64,000 bases of DNA from Tubulanus polymorphus. Lineage: Eukaryota; Nemertea; Palaeonemertea; Tubulaniformes; Tubulanidae. Under the pieces are notes generated by a model. It was not told the origin of the DNA. It saw nothing but the letters and a program-made list of their open reading frames with translations, and searched no databases. The position numbers and the translations under genes were made by a program. The stretch lies in NCBI RefSeq assembly GCF_964204645.1, contig NC_134033.1, forward strand, positions 620,001 to 684,000. The letters are read 5' to 3'. Positions 45,191-57,399 of this stretch are shown here, piece by piece. Numbering within the stretch: position 1 is the stretch's first letter; each line of letters begins with the position of its first letter.

Positions 45191-45825
45191 AAATATACAC
45201 ATCTTAAATCTTACATAACGAGTCAGTTTTCGTCGGCAACTTGTCAACTCTTAATTTAGTTCGATGGTTTTTTATTCCGAGGACTGCGAAGAGAATTCCG
45301 AAGTCTCTATAGATTTCTCTGTTAGCTTTAACTTGTCTTAAAAATTTGATAAATTGCCGAGAAACGTGAGTCTGACGTGACACATCTTCTGAATACATTC
45401 AAGATTTGTTCGGGCACTACGAATGTATATAAAATCGTTATCTTTATTCCAAAGAGAAGAAAAGATACGAAACCGTCCTAGCAACGACACAAACACTGTA
45501 AAATAGTTATCAGAAAATAGAAATAAGAAGATTGGCAATGAGTTATAGCCTCCTTTTCTTTATATCGTGTACGTAGACGTAGATCATTTCCCGACTATAA
45601 CCAGTTCTACGTTTGTGTCACGAAGAACTTTTGTTTTCACGTTTTGAATAAATAATGCAATATCCTTTTGACACACTAGAATAGATAATAGAAAGTTGGC
45701 ACAAACGAATCATAATCAGTGATTATTACTTGATTTATTCTATTTCACACGAAAGGAAGACACAAGATTTATATTATGCAATTTGAGATTTCCATTTGCT
45801 ACATTTTTTTTTCTTTCTATCAATT

Positions 45826-46293
45826 TTATTTCCGCCCAAAGCCGTAAGCCGCGTCATCAGCTGGTCCATATTGGTCAGTAACGATGATCGTATCACCGTT
45901 TGCCAGATCGATGACATCAGAATTTCCCTTACGATAACGATCAACGATTTTCTCGCCTTCCAAATCAGCTTCTAAAGTGCCCGGTTTTGGTTTTGGTCGT
46001 CCGTAATTTGGTCGTCTGCGTGGAAGGCGACGAACTCCATGGTATCTTCCTATATAACCTCCGTGACCTGTTCCTCTATATCCTCTACCTCCAACATAAC
46101 GTCCACTATAACCTCCCAAATTATATCCTCCTGCATGAATTCCTGGTCCAGTTTCATAATTCTGTGCTTGAACTTAAATATAAGAATATTTCAATGAAAT
46201 TCCATGAACTTGTTTTAACAGTGATTATGATTTCTGTGGAGACTTACCGAAGGCGACACCGGCCAACACAACCACTACCAATATTATATTCAT
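45826..46293 (-). CDS. Array copy G, short form
   Basis: Exons 46248-46293 and 45826-46172, 130 aa; mature protein the same as copy D (GRGYRGTGHGGYIGRYHG, VRRLPRRRPNY, core, AAYGFGRK). The signal peptide reads LVVVVLAGVAFG as in copy B. Its upstream region switches to the copy B type (TTTATAAA TATA). Confidence 0.8.
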
Positions 46294-46422
46294 AGCTTCT
46301 TTAATCGTCAGTTTGTCTATAAAAACGGAAGGAGCAAATTATATGATAAAACCTTTCGCGGTAGAAAACCTTTATAAAACTGAACATTATAAAACAATGA
46401 AAAGAATCGATGTTGAACTCAC

Positions 46423-46521
46423 CTTCAAATGGGATATTTCAATCTATCCCTGGTTCTACCCTAAGCTTTCACACTTAGCTGCATGAACTGTTTGGCACAC
46501 TGTCCAGGGAGGTTTATAAAG
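46423..46521 (-). promoter_or_regulatory. TATA box and leader exon of copy G
   Basis: TTTATAAAG variant and the CTAAGTGTGAAAGCTTAG hairpin, both as in copy B, so the unit boundary of the C-G duplication lies within or upstream of this gene. Confidence 0.7.
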
Positions 46522-46897
46522 TCAACGTATGGATCTTAAATCTTACGTAACGAGTCAGTTTTCGTCGACAACTTGTCAACTCTTAATTTAGTTCGATGGT
46601 TGTTTATTCCGAGGACCGCGAAGAGAATTCCGAAGTCTCTATAGATTTCTCGATAAAACCGACAAAACATGCATCTCATTAATGGAACATCACCTTTTAA
46701 ACATTGCAATAGAATGATAGAAAAGTATAATAAAAAGATCCATGTAAAAAGTGAACTAGATAAACTTTGATTGATCGTGAAAATGATCGAGTAACTTTAT
46801 TCCACGTGAAAGGAGGACACAAATCAGATAGTCCCATTCTACCACCCACAGGTACTGAAGGTACATATCAGTTTTGTTTTTCTTTTCATTATGAATA

Positions 46898-47356
46898 TCA
46901 TTTTCCCCTTCCATAAACCGCGGAATCGGCTCGACCATATTGGTCGGTAACGAAGATCGTATCACCGTTTGCCAGATCGATGACATCAGAATTTCCCTTA
47001 CGATAACGATCAACGATTTTCTCGCCTTCCAAATCAGCTTCTAAAGTGCCCGGTTTTGGTCGTCCGTAATTTGGTCGTCTGCGTGGAAGGCGACGAACTC
47101 CAAGGTATCTTCCTATATAACCTCCGTGACCTCTTCCTCTATATCCTCCACCTCCAACATAACGTCCACTATAACCTCCCAAATTATATCCTCCTGCATG
47201 AATTCCTGGTCCAGTTTCATACTGCTGTGCCTGAACTTAAATATAAGAATATTTCAAAGAAATTCCATGAACTTGTTTTAACAGTGATTATGATTTCTGC
47301 TGATGCTTACCCAAGGCGACACTGGCCAACGCAACCACTACCAATATTATATTCAT
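46898..47356 (-). CDS. Array copy H, short form with altered tail
   Basis: Exons 47311-47356 and 46898-47235, 127 aa. The signal peptide ends VALG with a GTAAGC donor, like copy K. N-terminus QAQQYETGPGIHAGGYNLGG; GRYLGVRRLPRRRPNYGRPK; core unchanged to NGDTI, then FVTDQYGRADSAVYGRGK. The tail has lost the GPADD motif. Confidence 0.8.
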
Positions 47357-47485
47357 AGCTTCTTTAATCGTCAGTTTGTCTATAAAAACCGAAGGAGCAA
47401 ATTATATGATAAAACCTTTCGCGGTAGAAAACCTTTATAAAACTGAACATTATAAAACAATGAAAAGAATCGATGTTGAACTTAC

Positions 47486-47585
47486 CTTTAGTTGGGATAT
47501 TTCAATCTATCCCTGGTTCTACCCTAAGCTTTCAAACTTAGCTGTATGAACTGTTTGGTACATTGTCCAGAGAGGTTTATATAGT
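47486..47585 (-). promoter_or_regulatory. TATA box and leader exon of copy H
   Basis: TATATAAACC at about 47576-47584; leader ends CAACTAAAG with a GTAAGT donor. Confidence 0.75.
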
Positions 47586-48288
47586 AAATATACACATCTT
47601 AAATCTTACATAACGAGTCAGTTTTCGTCGGCAACTTGTCGACTCTTAATTTAGTTCGATGGTTGTTTATTCCGAGGACTGCGAAGAGAATTCCGAAGTC
47701 TCTATAGATTTCTCGATAAAACCGACAAAAACAGGCTTCTCATATGAAACACCACTTTTCAACACAGGAATTATATTTGAAACAGTTGTTCACGTGGTAC
47801 AGATGTCTCAGTCAGTTGAATTGAAAACTAAAAACCTTTTTTCGGATATTTTTTCAGATTCTGGAACATGTAGGAAGTAAAACACAAGTTAGCTTTAACT
47901 TGTCTTCAAAATTTGATAAATTGCCGAGAAACGTGAGTCTGACGTGACACATCTTCAGAATACATGCAAGACTTGTTCGGGCACTACGAAAATCAGAAAA
48001 TAGAAATAAGAAGATTGGCAATGAATTATAGCCTCCTTTTCTTTATATCGTGTACGTAGACGTAGACCATTTCCCGACTATAACCAGTTCTCCGTTTGTG
48101 CCACGAAGAACTTCTGTTTTGACGTTTTGAAAAAATAATGCAATATCCTTTTGACATACCAGAATAGATAATAGAAAGTTGGCACAAACGAATCATAATC
48201 AGGGATTATTACTTGATTTATTTCATTTCACACGAAAGGAAGACACAAGATTTATTGAAGATTCAAGTTTTTCTTTTCTTTATTAACT

Positions 48289-48824
48289 TTATTTTCCACC
48301 ACCGAATCCAACATAAGCCGTATCATCAGCTGGTCCATATTGGTCTGTAACGATGATCGTATCACCGTTTGCCAGATCGATGACATCAGAATTTCCCTTA
48401 CGATAACGATCAACGATTTTCTCGCCTTCTAAATCAGCTTCTAAAGTGCCCGGTTTTGGTCGTCCGTAACTTGGTCGTCTGCGTGGACGTCGACGAACTG
48501 GTCTGTATCCACCACCAGCACTTACTCCATAACCTCCATGGTATATTCCTCTATAAACTCCGTGACCTCTTCCTCTGTATCCTCTACCTCCAACATAACG
48601 TCCACTATAACCTCCCAAATGATATTCTCCTGCATTTATCCCTGGTCCGTTTCCATACTCCTGAGCTTAAAATCGAAACAAAACAGGTAAGAAACACGAA
48701 AGCCAAACTGCATGTATATCACGTCATCATTAGTGATGATGCTGTTATGTGAAGATTGTGATTTCTGTGTAGACCTACCGAAGGCGACACTGGCCAAAGC
48801 AACCACTACCAATATTATATTCAT
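48289..48824 (-). CDS. Array copy I, full-length short form
   Basis: Exons 48779-48824 and 48289-48665, 140 aa. Start of the mature protein is QEYGNGPGINAGEYHLGGYS, distinct from C-H. It has GVYRGIYHGGYG, VSAGGGYRPVRRRPRRRPSY (Ser as in J and L), the invariant core and a tail DDTAYVGFGGGK. The intron is longer and unlike those of C-H, so I sits outside the recent expansion and resembles the ancestor of the short class. Confidence 0.8.
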
Positions 48825-48952
48825 AGCTTCTTTAATCGTCAGTTTGTCTATAAAAACCGAAATGAGTAAATTATGATACGAACTTTCATGGTAGAAAACA
48901 TTTATAAAACTGAACTTCGTAAAACGATGAAAAGAATCAATGTTGAACTCAC

Positions 48953-49052
48953 CTTTAATTGGGATATTTCAATCTATCCCAGGTTCTACCCTAAGCTTTC
49001 AAACTTAGCTGCAAAAAATGTTTGTCACATTGTCCAGGGAAGTTTATATAGT
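48953..49052 (-). promoter_or_regulatory. TATA box and leader exon of copy I
   Basis: TATATAAACT near 49042-49050. Both leader hairpins are intact. Confidence 0.75.
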
Positions 49053-49099
49053 CAATGTATGGATCTTAAATCTAACGTAACTTGTCAGTTTTAGTTGGT

Positions 49100-50030
49100 A
49101 AATTGTCAACTCTTTATTTAGTACGATGGTTGTTTATTGCGAGCACTGCGATGGGACTCCTGAAGTCTCTATAGATTCATCCATAAAACTGACAAAAACA
49201 TGCCTCTCATATGTAACATCAGTTTTTAAACATACTTACAGGATATTTTGAACAGCTGTTTGCGTTGTAAGTGTGACTGATTCAGTTGAATTAGAAAATA
49301 GAAAATCTTATTTTGGAAAGAATTGAGAGGGCGTGTAGTAGTAAATAGAAGTCAGACATCTAAGATTGCTTTATATGAAGAATAAAACATGTTTTAAAGG
49401 TGTGTAAAACATGGAATTCCGCTGTGTCCACATAAAACCATGTCGACGTTCCTTTGACTGATACTGCTATCTCTCATGAAACGTTAAGAATCACAATATC
49501 CGTGACAAAGACTCGATGAGTAACAAATCCCACAATGTGTGAACGAATCTAACAAAGAAATAATTTCTTCCTCTTCTATTTTTTGCCAGTCATTTTAGAC
49601 TAAAGAAGGGTGGTAGCAACCACTCGAAATATTTCTAATTTTTCAATAAACTTTTTAGATTCGTTTTCACAAATTTTTTTTCTCATGCTATCTTTTCATT
49701 CTTCGATGTAGTTCTGTGAACTGCTTCAAATACTTCAGATGGAACTTTGAATCGATTAAATCTAGTCACTATGATTCAGATCACCAAGATATGAATGACA
49801 AGCGTGTAAATATGCCAAAAATCCACTTCGTTTCTTGGGCAATTTTTTTAGAACATCACCATTAGAAACAGCATGTAGAATATGTTTCGCCTTCTTTAAT
49901 CGATGTATTTCCTTTGCTCTGTGGATCTTACAAAGACATTAAATAACTATTCAACTGATTAAATCCATGTAACCGAGCAAAACGTCAATCAATTTTATTT
50001 CATAACACGAAAAACGGACACAAAAATTTC
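49100..50030. other. Gap between short and long array classes
   Basis: No gene is supported. A decayed promoter-flank copy is present near 49130-49200, the GCATATCGACGTTCC-type block is present in altered form near 49425, and an M4 repeat spans 49498-49680 (ACAAAGACTCGATGAGTAAC, CCCACAATGTGTGAACGAAT, then AAGAAGGGTGGTAGCAACCA). Confidence 0.5.
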
Positions 50031-50683
50031 ATCATCCATTATCAGATTCTTTATTCGTCAGTCACGATATTCAACATCAGTTACATTAGATTTACTTTTA
50101 CTTCTGGAATGACGGATTCAAGACTGCAACAGATGATAGAGAGAGAATCGTGTTAGTCATTTTGTAATATTCGTCTTGAGTATAGTGAAGGCTGGTCAGA
50201 AACATGACATTTCTAAAGATAAAGTTGGGCTCTAGGTTAAACTATGCAATGGTCGCCATTAAAACTACCTACGACACAGTTACATAGCGGGGCGAGGTTG
50301 GACAATAGAAGTCACAAAGGGGCATTTTGATGTCCGAAAAAGCGTACTCCCGGACTGAGGGACTAGTTTTGAAGAACTTGTCGAGTCTCAAAAGGACTGA
50401 TGTCCAAAAAGGCCATGTTAAGCGTACTCCCGCTTTGAAAGGAACAAACTTCTTTTTTGACAATATGAAAAGGGGCACTCACTGGATCCACCCCTGTGTT
50501 TTATCAACAAAAACATCATCAACATGATATCCTTGGAAATAAAGTTAGGCCTTAGGTAGATCTATGCAATGATCTCTATCTAAACTAACTATGATACAGT
50601 TACATACCATCAATTTATCCACGATGATAATACAATTTAGATATATATATAATGATTAATTTACCGTTTATCGAAAATCCAGT

Positions 50684-51876
50684 TTATCCTGTCTCCTGGT
50701 CGACATATATCACACCGTCACCGTCATCTTCCTTATCGTCATCTTCATCAACATCATCATCGTCATCATCACCATCAGATCGCCCCATACCATAATACCC
50801 ATCCTCTTCATAATAACCGTCCTCTTCATAATATACCTCATCGACCTCGTATGTCTCCTGGTCGACGTAAGTCTCCTGGTCGACGTATGCCTCTTCGTCG
50901 ACGTATGTCTCCTGGTCGACATATGTCTCCTGGTCGACATAAGCTGGACCATACGCATCTTCTACGACGATTGTATCACCGTTTGCCAGATCGATGACAT
51001 CAGAATTTCCCTTACGATAACGTTTAATGATTTTCTGGCCTTCCAAATCAGCTTCTAAAGTGCCTGGTTTTGGTTTTGGTCGTCCGTAACTTGGTCGTCT
51101 GCGTGGACGACGACGAATTGGTCTGTAGCCACCACCTCCTCCAACATGGCCACCTCCACCGCCACCTCCATAACCTCCTCCTCCAACATGGCCACCTCCA
51201 CCGCCGCCTCCATAACCTCCTCCTCCAACATGGCCACCTCCACCGCCGCCTCCATAACCTCCTCCTCCTACATGACCACCTCCTCCATGGCCTCCTCCTC
51301 CATAACCTCCACCTCCGACATGACCTCCACCATGTCCTCCACCACCACCTCCTCCGTAACCTCCACCATGACCTCTGTGCCCTCCGTGGCTTCCATGACC
51401 TCCTGCTATTCCAACGTATCCCCCACCTGGAGCTGGTCGATCATGACCTCCTCCACCACCGCCATAGCCTCCTACATGTCCTCCATGACCATGACCTCCT
51501 GAAGGACCTGGGCCATAACCACCTGGTCCTGACGGGCCTGGGCCATAATCTCCTGGTCCTGGGCCGTATCCACCTGGTCCCGCTGGGCCTGGGCCATGAT
51601 CTCCTGGTCCTGCTGGGCCTGGACCATAATCTCCTGGTCCTGCTGGGCCTGGTCCATAATCTCCTGGTCCTGCTGGACCTGGCCCATAACCACCCGGTCC
51701 TGGCCGATGATCAGCTGGTCCTGGCCCATGATCAGCTGGTCCATACTGAGCTGAAAGTTGGAGATAGAAATGTATAAGATGCGGTAAATCAAGTAAATCA
51801 GTGTAATTAATGATTTCTGCAGAGACTTACCGAAGGCGACACTGGCCAACGCAACCACTACCAATATTACATTCAT
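50684..51876 (-). CDS. Array copy J, long form with Gly-His repeats and YVDQET tail
   Basis: Exons 51831-51876 (MNVILVVVALASVAFG) and 50684-51750, 370 aa, no cysteine. The mature protein begins QYGPADHGPGPADHRPGPGG, then about six PGPAGPGDYG-type units, a GHGHGG region, and four GGHVGGGGYGGGG units. Then RPIRRRPRRRPSYGRPKPKP and the core LEADLEGQKIIKRYRKGN, SDVIDLANGDTIVVED, AYGPA. The tail is five YVDQET/YVDEEA units, EEDGYYEEDGYYGMGRSDGD and a run of Asp, ending GVIYVDQETG. The whole exon is open and has no internal ATG, as expected from composition. A 3' UTR intron is likely (donor after GATAAACG, acceptor near 50136). Structural secreted protein by inference. Confidence 0.8.
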
Positions 51877-52006
51877 AGCTTTTTGGCGTCTTTACAACCT
51901 CCTGAACAAAAAACAGACAATAGTAAACATTCAGTAGTTACAAAGCAATAGCTTTACTTTTAATGTGGCTTTGTGAAGTAAATGCAAAGAAATTCGTTTA
52001 GCTCAC

Positions 52007-52105
52007 CTCGAATTGGGATATTTCAATCTATCCCTGGTTCTACCCTAAGTTTTCAAACTTAGCTGCATAAACTGTTTAGCGTATCGTCCAGACTGGTTTA
52101 TATAG
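52007..52105 (-). promoter_or_regulatory. TATA box and leader exon of copy J
   Basis: TATATAAACC at about 52096-52104. Hairpin 1 reads CTAAGTTTGAAAACTTAG (52045-52062): the G-to-A change converts a G-U pair into an A-U pair, keeping the stem. Confidence 0.75.
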
Positions 52106-52978
52106 GCGTCCCTTACGTCAGACTCCAGCTTTCATTTTATGCAAAAGCAATATTTCTGTCGGCTATTTGTCAACTTTGATGGCATTCAGTTTGGTTCAAT
52201 TGCTACATTTCGTCGAGGACCGCGAAGGGAACTCCAAATTCTATACGAATTGCTCAATAAAATCGTTAATAAAATGCGTCTCGTGTCGAGCGTCGTTTCT
52301 TACAAATGTTCTATGGACATTTAAAACACTTGTTGGTTCGTGTTCTAGTGGTACAGGTGTTATATACTGACGAATTAAAAACTGATATAATGGAATCTTT
52401 TTAAAGGAATGCATTAAGAGTTTTTTTCGTATCGTTACGTAAGTTTTAGCACAATAAATTACCAATTAGTATTACAATCAGTCGGAATGCTATAGAATAT
52501 TCTAGCCTTTTGCAGAAATACCATCTATCAATTGATTGATTCATATTCTATATAATACCAACTGAGACTCCTCCCAAAGACATTACGTACGAATCTGCAT
52601 CATTGAGATTGAAAGGGCGTCCATCTTCTAGAATTTCGAGCAAAACATTAAGCAAACGTAAAACTAAACTTTCCATGTAACTGAGCACATCATTATTCAA
52701 CTTTATTTCAAACAAAATATTCGTGAATTTCAGATCTATGTCACCAGTTACATTTGGATTTCCCTTTATCTCTCGGCTGTTTTGAGGATGACGGCTGCGG
52801 AACTGGAATAAAAAAGAACAAAGAAAAGAAAGCTGTTAATCATTTCTTTCATCTAAGCTCATCTAGGTAAAGGACAAGAACATATCACATCAGAAAAAAA
52901 AAGATTTCGGCAATAGCGCAATGATCTTGTGAATTCAATGGACTCGAATCAGTGAAATAATCATCTTACCGTCTAAAC

Positions 52979-54410
52979 CTACTCATCGGCATCGGCATCG
53001 GCATCTGCATCATCGGCATCTGCAGCATCGTCAGTAGCGGCATCATCATCGGCATCATCTGCATCAGCATCATCAGCATCATCTTCCACATCAGCGGATC
53101 GACCTATACCCGATGTAGTACCGTAAGTTACTTCCTCGTAAACCTCTGCTTCGTAGCTTCCTTCATCGTCATAGTCTCCAACATCGGCACGACCCTGAGC
53201 TTCACCGTAACTTTCTGCCTCGTAAATCGCCTCGGCGTAACTCGCTTCCTCGTAACTTTTTTCGTCCACGTAGTCTCCAACATCGGCACGGCCCTGAGCC
53301 GCTGCTGCCGCTGCTGCCGCCGCCGCAGCTGCCTGCTCTTCCTCGTATTCTGCCTTTTCGTAATCTTCTTCGGTATCGTACTCTTCAACATCGGCACGTC
53401 CAGCGACCTCTTCAGGGACCTCATAATTATCATTGTCATCATCATCACCCTCTCCATAGGCGTCCTTTATGACAACCTTTCCACCGTCATCCAGATCCAG
53501 TATTTCATCATCTCCCTTACGGTCCTTTTTAACTACTTTCTTGCCTTTCAATCCTCTTTTTAATTGAGCTTTACTTGGTCTTGGATGTCCGTGAATTGGT
53601 GGTCTGTGAAGAATTGGTCCGTATCCAAAGCCTCCTCCTCCACCACCGCCTCCATAACCTCCTCCTACGAAATGACCTACACCATGTCCTCCTCCATAAC
53701 CTTCTCCACCACCTCCTCCATAACCTCCTCCGCCTCCTCCTCCATAACCTCCTCCACCACCGCCTGCGAAATGACCTACACCATGTCCTCCTCCATAACC
53801 TTCTCCACCACCTCCTCCATAACCTCCTCCGCCTCCTCCTCCATAACCTCCTCCGCCGCCTCCTCCATAACCTCCTCCGTGACTCATATGACCTCCTCCA
53901 TAACCTTCTCCGCCACCTCCTCCATAACCTCCTCCATAACCTCCTCCATGATCAAAATGACCTCCTCCATAACCTTCTCCGCCACCTCCTCCATAACCTC
54001 CTCCATGATCAAAATGACCTCCACCATGGCCCATATGGGCATCTGGTCCGTAACCTCCAGCTCCGTGATGGTCCATATGGTCCATATGCCCACCTGGTCC
54101 ATATCCGCCATCTCCTAAGTGGCCCATGTGGTCATCTGGTCCGTAACCATGGTCCATATAGCCTCCTGGACCATCTCCTAAATGGCCTCCAGGTCCGTCC
54201 ATATATCCTCCGCCATGGTCTGGACCTGGGCCATAAGGACCGTAGTCCATATCAGGACCACCATAACCTTGTGCTGAAAATCAAATAACGAAACGTAAGA
54301 AGTTCGTTAACGAAAAACATGTCATGTTATTTTGATGATGATTATGATTTCTGCTGATGCTTACCCAAGGCGACACTGGCCAACGCAATTGCTACCAATA
54401 TTATATTCAT
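52979..54410 (-). CDS. Array copy K, longest and most diverged form
   Basis: Exons 54365-54410 (MNIILVAIALASVALG) and 52979-54273, 446 aa, no cysteine. Mature part: QGYGGPDMDYGPYGPGPDHG, Met/Asp/His-rich GPGGHMDHMDHHG-type repeats, then long runs of GGGYGGGGG with HFDHGG and GHGVGHFAGG blocks. The core is recognisable but diverged: KAQLKRGLKGKKVVKKDRKG, DDEILDLDDGGKVVIKDAYG. The C-terminal third is acidic with three GRADV repeats (GRADVEEYDTEEDYEKAEYE, QGRADVGDYVDEKSYEEA, QGRADVGDYDDEGSYEAEVY), a run of 12 alanines before the second, then GIGRSADVEDD and an Asp/Ala tail. A 3' UTR intron is likely: donor ACG then GTAAGA just after the TAG, acceptor near 52806. Confidence 0.8.
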
Positions 54411-54552
54411 AGCTTCTTTTGTCGTCAGTTTGTCTATAAAACAAAAGCAAATAATATTTAAAACCTTTCATGGGTGAATACGTTCATACAACTAATAATT
54501 CATGCTGAACATTGTAAAACAATGGGGGGGGGGGGAATAATGAAGAACTCAC

Positions 54553-54652
54553 CTTCAATTGGGATATTTCAATCTATCCCTGGTTCTACCCTAAGCTTTC
54601 AAACTTAGCTGCATAAACTGTTTGGCACACTGTCCAGGGCGGTTTATATAGT
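54553..54652 (-). promoter_or_regulatory. TATA box and leader exon of copy K
   Basis: TATATAAACC near 54642-54650. Hairpin 1 at 54591-54608 and hairpin 2 are identical to those of copy C although the two proteins share little sequence. Confidence 0.8.
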
Positions 54653-54699
54653 AATCACTTGCGACAGACCTGCATCTTTTTTAATTCAAGAAGTCATTT

Positions 54700-56880
54700 T
54701 TCTGTCGGGCGTTTGACAACTTTGATGGGAATAAATAAGATTTTGATGGTTATTTTTTTCGAGGGCTGCCAAGGAATTTCAAAGTCTGTCTCGATGTTTT
54801 GATGAAAGCGAATTGTATACTTTCCCCTTAACGTGTGCCTCATTACGAGCATCCTATTTTTTTCTTATTTTCCCTTTGTCGGTACATATAACACACTTGC
54901 GGCTGTGTTTGTTCAAAGTACCATGCTGGCGACCAGGTGTTTTATACTGTTTAGACATTTAAAAAAACAAACATGTATCTACCACTTTCTTGCAATTGTG
55001 AAATTATTATTTGAAAGGTACCATGAACTTATCATCCAATCATCTTTAGCAACTCGTGGCTTTTGTTGTTTTAATGGTCACATTTGAATAAATCTCTATC
55101 TAAAATACATGTTGTTTATAACGCCACATTTGGTTGTAATGGAAACGTATAAGGATTGTTGCATACGACGATGAGTTTTCGATAGTGTGCGCAAAATGGC
55201 AGGACTTCGTGAAGTGCATCAGAACGTTTCCAAATGTGTACACGAAAATAACGAAGACACTGAACTGACCAGGTACATGATGCTTAATGTATCTGAACAA
55301 TGAAATAGTTTTGGACCGCCGTCATTTACAAACGGTTTCATCCTAAAATGCAGTTCTTCAGTTTATCCACAACTTTTTTTATATACGTCATGTAGTTTTG
55401 TTTCAAGGAAAATTTTACAATTAGTTATTTTGCTAAGGTCAAAGTTGACATTAATAGCAAAGTTCCACCACTCCCGGCAACCGCCAAGTAAAAGCTTAGT
55501 CCTAGATTACGTAATGCTTTTATCTTCCGATTTCCCACCAAATTCCGCAATCCACCTCACAATTTTCTGAACAAATCTCATAATAATAGTTCATTTTCAT
55601 TCCATTGTCCGCCGTCAAATATATTTAAAATATGTAGTTACGAAGAACAAATTTACTTATTAGTCTGGGAGCAATCCAATCGAGTGGGAAATGATTGTTA
55701 GAGCAAGACACCTTCAAGTATTAGAAAAATCTTTGACCCAAATTTTCGACTGTTGTCCTGTTGCTATAACGACGGTTTTCTCGGCAACAATTGGTAACTC
55801 TGATACTCAGCCTATGAAATCGGTCCCAGGACTACCAGGTACTTACTCTAATCAGAGTATAATTGATGATAATAAAACAGACATGTCACAGAAGGCAAAC
55901 AAATACAACGGCTCACGTGAACAGCTTAATAATAGAGGAAATATGTTTCGAGGTAATGTCTGACGTTTTGAGTTAATGTCTGGTGTATTGAAGGAAAATG
56001 AAAATTTCTAATTCACTCATCCGTGACCCATGATTATCCGCCTTAATTGCGGAGGTCCTGATATTGCGGCACATAAACCACGGGAGTTGACAGTTTTGTA
56101 TGACAGGACATTAAAGCTCAGATAAAAAGTGCGTGTATTCATGACACGTGTTGTTGTTCGGAATGTTACTGGTTACAGCTGGTTTATATTGCTGTCGAAC
56201 ACGTCACGCATTAGTCACGTCCCAGTCACGTGTTATGGCTGTAGATAAAAACCGATGAACAGTGAGTATGTTCGGAGAAACTTTGTCAAGTGGTCAGCGG
56301 TTAAGGTTTTTGTTCGTAAGCGATATGCCATTTATTTTAACATTGTTTTTCCTCTATGGCTCAATGTCAGATTGAGTTGCTGAAATGGTGTTGGGCATCA
56401 TATTGCGCTAGAGACGAGGAAGACATCAATGAGTAGAACGTTACAGCTTCGTGTTACAGCTAACCTCATTATACGGCAAAATCTCGTTGAAGGTGATATT
56501 TGGGCGTTTAGGTATCATGCTAAAATACATTTCATCTGAAGAATACGTTTGATTATAATCGGCGTGTCGTAGTAATAGATGTTGGGTTACATGTAGAAGC
56601 GGCTGGTGAACTAGGGACGCGCGGATCTGTAGACACGATGCAACTTCTGCACCATCGACCTAGTACACGCTGGTCTTATTCTGTAAACCCCAATTTCAGC
56701 TCATTGCAACTTTTGTAGATTCCTCCGCACAACACTTTCCATCGCGCCACAAACATAGTAAGCCGCGCAATTAATGGGTTTCTGGTGGTACATTTTTATG
56801 CAGGAATACAACGATTTTCTCCCTTTACTCAAGTGTGACAAGAAGACCTAAACAAAACGTATGACGTCACCGAGCAACTA
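54700..56880. other. Gap between copies K and L
   Basis: No gene is supported. A 90-residue plus-strand frame at 55691-55963 has no partner exons or recognisable motif. Sequence is otherwise unremarkable and AT-rich. Confidence 0.4.
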
Positions 56881-57178
56881 ATGCGTTTACTTTTATTTCA
56901 TAAAAAAGAATGAGGACACAGATTCGATATCGACATCCGGCATTAGTTACGTTGCCTCTTTCAATTTCGTCTTTGAAATTTCCTTTGGTGAGGTAGTAGT
57001 TGAAATGATGTACCGCGAAGCTACAAAAAAATAAGAACAGAATACAATATAATTTATTCGAGAAACTAGAATCTGATTATAGAACTAGAAGGATAGCCTT
57101 TAACAATGCAAATATGAGTAATATCATTAGTAAATGGAAATTGGAAAAATGACTTTCGGTATATATAAAAGATGGATG

Positions 57179-57308
57179 GGTTGGTTGCTCAAAAGTTAGC
57201 AGAAGTTAACTTTGCTAACTTCACCAATTCATCCACTACATACCAGTAGACATATTACTAATTAAAATGAGGTAAACTTGAAACTGACTTTTCAGCAACT
57301 GCAACCGC
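57179..57308. mobile_element. Inverted-repeat element, family M3, copy in the copy L 3' region
   Basis: GGGTTGGTTGCTCAAAAGTT and AGCAACTGCAACCGC form the inverted ends. It lies between the stop codon of copy L and its probable 3' UTR exon, i.e. inside the 3' UTR intron. Confidence 0.55.
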
Positions 57309-57399
57309 GGGTCTTTCCATGTCTTGCGATTAAAGAAATGAGAATTTTGATTTTTATTCGTGCGTCAAATTATGGATAACAAGTATAACACCTTACCAT

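Noticed and set aside
41163-45538. Repeated 64- and 66-residue minus-strand frames upstream of copies C-F
   Set aside because: They lie in the duplicated promoter flank, upstream of the TATA box, with no start or splice context; conservation is from recent duplication.
38335-48752. Recurring ~100-residue plus-strand frame (ends THRRRHRPTQPLPILYS-like) over each short array copy
   Set aside because: It is the antisense of the core, intron and signal exon. It recurs simply because the genes are duplicates.
55691-55963. 90-residue frame as a possible first exon
   Set aside because: A weak donor (TTTCGAG then GTAATG) exists near its end, but there is no signal peptide, no partner exon and no recognisable motif.
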